Origin: Rectinema sp003452735
GTDB taxonomy: Bacteria > Spirochaetota > Spirochaetia > Treponematales > Rectinemataceae
Direction of reading: 5' to 3'
Length of the DNA: 9,133 nucleotides
Assembly (NCBI GenBank): GCA_035415815.1
Contig: DAOOGR010000069.1
Location: forward strand, 1 to 9,133
In this document: positions 5,825 through 9,133 of the stretch, one piece after another
How positions within the stretch are numbered: position 1 is the first letter of the stretch
Layout: each line of letters starts with the position of its first letter
Notes under the pieces: model-generated
The model's input: only the letters and a program-made list of their open reading frames with translations
The model's database searches: none
Told to the model about the DNA's origin: nothing
Program-made: the position numbers and the translations under genes

Positions 5825-6840
5825 CAGACAAAATCACCGTCGGCGTCATCGGCGCTGGGCGAATTGGGAAAATCCATGTTTCGAACATTGTATATTACAT
5901 GCCAGAAGCCCGAGTAAAGACAATCGCCGATGCGAATCTTACGCCGGAAATCGAAGCATGGGCAAAAAATCTTGGCATACCGCATGTCACTAACGATGCC
6001 GAAGATATCTTCCACGATCCGGAAATATCGGTAGTTCTAATTTGTTCTTCGACAGACACCCATGCCGATTACATAATCAAGGCCGCTAGATCAGGCAAGA
6101 ACATCTTCTGCGAAAAACCAGTAGATCTGAGTGTCGAGAAGGTCAAGAAAGCGCTTGCCGCAGTCAAGGAAGCTGGCGTGCGCCTTCAAATAGGCTTCAA
6201 TCGTCGATTCGACCACAATTTTGCGCATGTTCGCAAGCTTATAGATGATGGAGCAATTGGCCAGGTTCAGCTTGTAAAGATTACATCCCGCGATCCTGCT
6301 CCTCCGCCTATATCTTATGTCAAGGTTTCTGGCGGTATCTTCCTCGACATGACTATACATGATTTCGATATGGCGCGCTTCCAGGCGAAAAGCGAAGTCG
6401 AAGAAGTCTATGCTCAGGGAGCGGTGCTTATCGATCCAGAAATTGGCAAGGCAGGCGATGTCGACACTGCAATCATCACACTCAAATTCGCAAATGGAGC
6501 GCTGGGCGTAATCGATAACTCGCGCAAAGCAGTATACGGATACGACCAACGTGTCGAGGTATTCGGATCTGCCGGAGCCGCTGCGGCAGAAAACGATACG
6601 CCTTCCCAAGTTCGCCTTAGCGATACGTCTGGCGTACATGCTGACAAGCCGCTCTATTTCTTCCTAGAGCGTTACAAAGATGCTTATATTGAAGAGATGA
6701 AGGCATTTTTCAAAGCGATCAAAGAAGGCACCGAAACACCAGTTACGGGACAAGACGGTCTTATGGACCTTGCTATAGGGCTTGCGGCAAAAAAATCTTT
6801 AGCCGAGCACAGGCCTGTCAAAATATTCGAAGTATTGTGA
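5821..6840 (+). CDS. iolG: Inositol 2-dehydrogenase
   Basis: This is the canonical IolG, 339 residues, which oxidises myo-inositol to 2-keto-myo-inositol (scyllo-inosose) with NAD+, the first catabolic step in the cytosol. The Rossmann motif GAGRIG is at 11-16, the EKP motif at 98-100 gives catalytic K99, and D176 and H180 in GGIFLDMTIHDFDMARF complete the usual triad. DPAPPP (158-163) before the active-site loop is the form seen in many proteobacterial and clostridial IolG proteins, which makes this copy the better myo-inositol candidate of the two in the operon. It shares the ATGA overlap with iolI and is separated from iolB by only seven bases. Family and pathway are firm; preference for myo- over other inositols is inferred. 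Confidence 0.9.
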   Translation: MTDKITVGVIGAGRIGKIHVSNIVYYMPEARVKTIADANLTPEIEAWAKNLGIPHVTNDAEDIFHDPEISVVLICSSTDTHADYIIKAARSGKNIFCEKPVDLSVEKVKKALAAVKEAGVRLQIGFNRRFDHNFAHVRKLIDDGAIGQVQLVKITSRDPAPPPISYVKVSGGIFLDMTIHDFDMARFQAKSEVEEVYAQGAVLIDPEIGKAGDVDTAIITLKFANGALGVIDNSRKAVYGYDQRVEVFGSAGAAAAENDTPSQVRLSDTSGVHADKPLYFFLERYKDAYIEEMKAFFKAIKEGTETPVTGQDGLMDLAIGLAAKKSLAEHRPVKIFEVL

Positions 6841-6847
6841 GGAAACG

Positions 6848-7732
6848 ATGGTATTGCGTCATTCAGATGATTATGTGGAAGGGTATGAGCTTCTCGTACT
6901 TAGAAAGAGCGAGAGGGCCGATATGCTAATGGATTTCGCTTCTTTGAGCTTGAAGAAGGGTGAATCCTGGCACTCGAGTTCTAAGGACGAGCGCGCTTTT
7001 CTTTTGGCTGAAGGCAGCGCCGAGATAATAGTTGGGAAAAAGGTCGACTGGATTGGTCTTGGTATTGAAGGATTTGCCAAGAACGATTCGGTAACTATCG
7101 ATTTGCTCCCCGGAGGCGAAACTAAGATACGAGCCTCTCGCACAAGTCTATTGGATGAAAATCCTACTGTGCTGCACCTTCCTAAAGAGACCAAAATTGC
7201 AATAAAGGCGCTTTCAGAGAGAGCCCTCTTCTATGTCAGCTCCACCGATAACGATATGGATTTTTCTCCGCGATTATATCTTCCTTACGAATGTCGGGTC
7301 GAATACCGCAACGAGGGCACAATGCAAGGAACCGCAACACGAATTGTCCGCACGGTCTTCGATAAGCAAAACGCACCATGGTCGAACCTTGTGCTTGGAG
7401 AAGATGTCAATCTTCCCGGCCGCTGGTCGAGCTATCCTCCACACCATCATCCTCAGCCGGAAATCTATCATTACAGATTCTTTCCGGCGCAGGGCTATGG
7501 TATGACGGCTCTGGGGACAGAGGCGTATCAGCTACACAACAGAGACACTCTCCTTATCACCGGCAATAAGGACCATCCCCAGGTGGCGGCTCCTGGCTAT
7601 GCCATGTGGTATCTATGGGTTATTCGTCATCTCGACGGAAACCCCTATATAAGCCCCGAATTTACGCCTGAACATATGTGGGTAGACCAGCCAGGAGCGC
7701 AAATATGGGAGATGAAGAAGCCTTCTCATTGA
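6848..7732 (+). CDS. iolB: 5-deoxy-glucuronate isomerase
   Basis: IolB is a cytosolic metal-dependent bicupin that turns 5-deoxy-glucuronate, made by IolD, into 2-deoxy-5-keto-gluconate, the IolC substrate. At 294 residues it is slightly longer than B. subtilis IolB (about 271). The metal site is visible in the C-terminal cupin: PPHHHPQPEIYHY (197-209) supplies H199, H201, E205 and H208 as candidate ligands, and H243 in KDHPQVAAPGY is the likely remaining histidine. The loop between the first histidines and the glutamate is clearly shorter than in the B. subtilis form as I recall it. A GAGGA overlapping the iolG stop (6839-6843) is the ribosome site, so translation is probably coupled to iolG. 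The cupin motifs and position between iolG and iolD make the call strong. Confidence 0.88.
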   Translation: MVLRHSDDYVEGYELLVLRKSERADMLMDFASLSLKKGESWHSSSKDERAFLLAEGSAEIIVGKKVDWIGLGIEGFAKNDSVTIDLLPGGETKIRASRTSLLDENPTVLHLPKETKIAIKALSERALFYVSSTDNDMDFSPRLYLPYECRVEYRNEGTMQGTATRIVRTVFDKQNAPWSNLVLGEDVNLPGRWSSYPPHHHPQPEIYHYRFFPAQGYGMTALGTEAYQLHNRDTLLITGNKDHPQVAAPGYAMWYLWVIRHLDGNPYISPEFTPEHMWVDQPGAQIWEMKKPSH

Positions 7733-7817
7733 TCTGAGCGGCCAGGCAAAATAATCTGACGCTCTTTTGAGATGCCGATAAGAATGTCCCAACGAGCACA
7801 TTGAAAAGAGGTTATTT

Positions 7818-9133
7818 ATGGAAACAGTTCGATTGACCGTCGGCCAAGCCATTGTGAAATTTCTCGATAATCAGTTTGTGGAATTCGACGGAAAAATCGA
7901 GAAATTTGTGGGTGGCGTAATTGGTATTTTTGGCCATGGCGTGGTAGTTGGACTTGGCGAAGCTCTTGCTGCGCCCGGCCATGGGCTCACCTTTATTCAA
8001 GCAAAGAATGAACAAGGTGCGGGTCATGTTGCTATAGGCTATGCAAAACAGAACAACCGCAGAAAAATCATGGCTGTAACAAGCTCTATTGGCCCTGGCG
8101 CCCTAAATATGGTCACCGCAGCCGGCACGGCAACCGTAAATCACATTCCGGCGCTCTTTCTTCCTGGAGATGTCTTTGCCGACCGTCAGCCCGATCCAGT
8201 ACTTCAACAGCTAGAAGTTCCGCACGATTATACGATAAGCGCAAACGACGCTTTCAAGCCAGTCAGCAGATACTTCGACCGCATTACAAGGCCGGAGCAA
8301 ATCATGACAGCACTTATTCATGCGATGTCGGTTTTGACCGATCCAGCTCAGGCCGGCGCGGTGACTATAGCGCTTCCTCAGGATGTACAAGGCGAGGCAT
8401 ACGACTACCCTGTGGAATTCTTCGAAAAGCGAGTCCATCATATCGAGCGTCGTCCACCAACTATGGCTCAAGTTTCCCGCATCGTCGATTTGATAAAGGC
8501 TGCACAGAAGCCCTATATTATCTGCGGCGGCGGAGTGCGCTATTCCGAGGCTGGTCGAGCTCTTGCCGATTTCTGCGAAAAGTTTGGAATACCTTTCGGC
8601 GAGACGCAAGCAGGCAAAGGTTGCATTCCATGGGATCATCCCTGCAACCTATCCGGAATCGGCGTTACGGGAAGCCTTGCCGCCAATAGGCTGGCCAAAG
8701 AAGCAGACCTCATAATTGGCGCGGGAACGAGATTTGGAGATTTTACCACTTGTTCGAAGTGGCTCTTTCAGAATCCTTCTGCAAAATTCGTTTCTATCAA
8801 TGTTTCGCCTTTCGACGCCTACAAGATGAATGCCGAGCCGATCATAGCAGATGCAAAGCTCACATTGCAGGCTGTTGGTCGCAAGCTTGGCACTGCGGCC
8901 TATCGAGCACAATGGGGCGAGGCAATCGCCAAAGCCCGAGAATATTGGAAGCGAGAAGTCGATGCTCTCTACAATCAGGAAGACCCAAAGGGCTTGAGTC
9001 AAATCCGTGTCATCGGAGAGCTAAACGATGTTCTTCTTCCCAAGAATGCGATCGTAGTTTCGGGCTCCGGCTCGATTCCTAGCGACATGCAGCGTACATG
9101 GCGCACTCGCGTACCCGGCACATATCACATGGA
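7818..9133 (+). CDS. iolD: 3D-(3,5/4)-trihydroxycyclohexane-1,2-dione hydrolase (5' part)
   Basis: IolD is the thiamine-diphosphate enzyme that hydrolyses the C-C bond of the ring dione to give 5-deoxy-D-glucuronate. About 438 residues are visible with no stop; the family is about 640 long, so the gene continues past the window edge. The N-terminal pyrimidine-binding domain shows the IolD-like GIFGHGVVVGLGEAL (35-49) and the activating glutamate E65 in QAKNEQGAGH. SSIGPGALNM follows at about 89-98, as in acetolactate-synthase-like enzymes, and then the central domain (ICGGGVRYSEAG). The diphosphate and Mg-binding motif would be beyond the edge. AGAGG (7807-7811) lies six bases before the ATG. 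The 85-base gap from iolB is the longest in the catabolic half and holds only a weak 5-bp stem. The reading frame is intact throughout. Confidence 0.93.
   Translation, partial: METVRLTVGQAIVKFLDNQFVEFDGKIEKFVGGVIGIFGHGVVVGLGEALAAPGHGLTFIQAKNEQGAGHVAIGYAKQNNRRKIMAVTSSIGPGALNMVTAAGTATVNHIPALFLPGDVFADRQPDPVLQQLEVPHDYTISANDAFKPVSRYFDRITRPEQIMTALIHAMSVLTDPAQAGAVTIALPQDVQGEAYDYPVEFFEKRVHHIERRPPTMAQVSRIVDLIKAAQKPYIICGGGVRYSEAGRALADFCEKFGIPFGETQAGKGCIPWDHPCNLSGIGVTGSLAANRLAKEADLIIGAGTRFGDFTTCSKWLFQNPSAKFVSINVSPFDAYKMNAEPIIADAKLTLQAVGRKLGTAAYRAQWGEAIAKAREYWKREVDALYNQEDPKGLSQIRVIGELNDVLLPKNAIVVSGSGSIPSDMQRTWRTRVPGTYHM

Noticed and set aside
6091..6639. Minus-strand open frame of 182 codons
   Set aside because: It is fully inside iolG on the other strand, with an unnatural composition rich in Arg, Cys and Ser and no family motif.
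7736..7768. GAGCG and CGCTC followed by TTTT, a possible terminator between iolB and iolD
   Set aside because: The stem is only 5 bp with a 19-base loop, too weak to call.
8211..9002. Two long minus-strand open frames and an overlapping + frame inside iolD
   Set aside because: The iolD frame is continuous and carries conserved motifs throughout; the others are shadows.
1..9133. CRISPR array, tRNA or rRNA genes, insertion sequences, attachment sites, defence genes
   Set aside because: None was seen; the window is filled by intact metabolic genes with short intergenic gaps.

Overview
This window is most of a myo-inositol uptake and catabolism operon. All eight recognisable genes are on the + strand and closely packed. 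They encode an IolG-type oxidoreductase, a three-part CUT2-family sugar ABC transporter (binding protein, double ATPase, permease), an IolI-like inosose isomerase, a canonical IolG, IolB and the first part of IolD. IolD runs off the right edge. IolE, IolC, IolJ and IolA are not in the window and may lie further right.

Organism: probably a diderm bacterium of moderate, slightly AT-leaning base composition with strong Shine-Dalgarno sites. The binding protein has an ordinary signal peptide ending V-F-A-Q with no lipobox cysteine, which suits a periplasmic protein and argues against a Gram-positive host. The feel of the sequences suggests a spirochaete, but this is a tentative guess.

Layout: bases 1-360 are a non-coding control region. 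It holds a consensus-like sigma-70 promoter (190-218), a 27-bp inverted repeat just after the predicted transcription start (231-257) that reads as two LacI-type operators sharing one base, a possible third operator at 129-142, a GC-rich hairpin at 157-173, and a leader of about 135 nt. Then follow iolG-like (361-1374), binding protein (1426-2355), attenuator-like terminator (2375-2412), ATPase (2432-3949), permease (3961-4944), iolI (4970-5824), iolG (5821-6840, ATGA overlap with iolI), iolB (6848-7732) and iolD (7818 to the edge).

How the genes work together: the transporter brings in inositol. The two dehydrogenases oxidise inositol isomers to inososes, and IolI interconverts inososes. The dehydratase IolE (not seen) would feed IolD, which opens the ring, and IolB isomerises 5-deoxy-glucuronate for the later IolC/IolJ/IolA steps (not seen). 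The operator layout suggests substrate-inducible repression by a LacI-family regulator encoded outside the window. I found no evidence for a wholly new system. The most distinctive points are the operator architecture, the pair of unlike IolG paralogs, and an altered sugar pocket in the binding protein.
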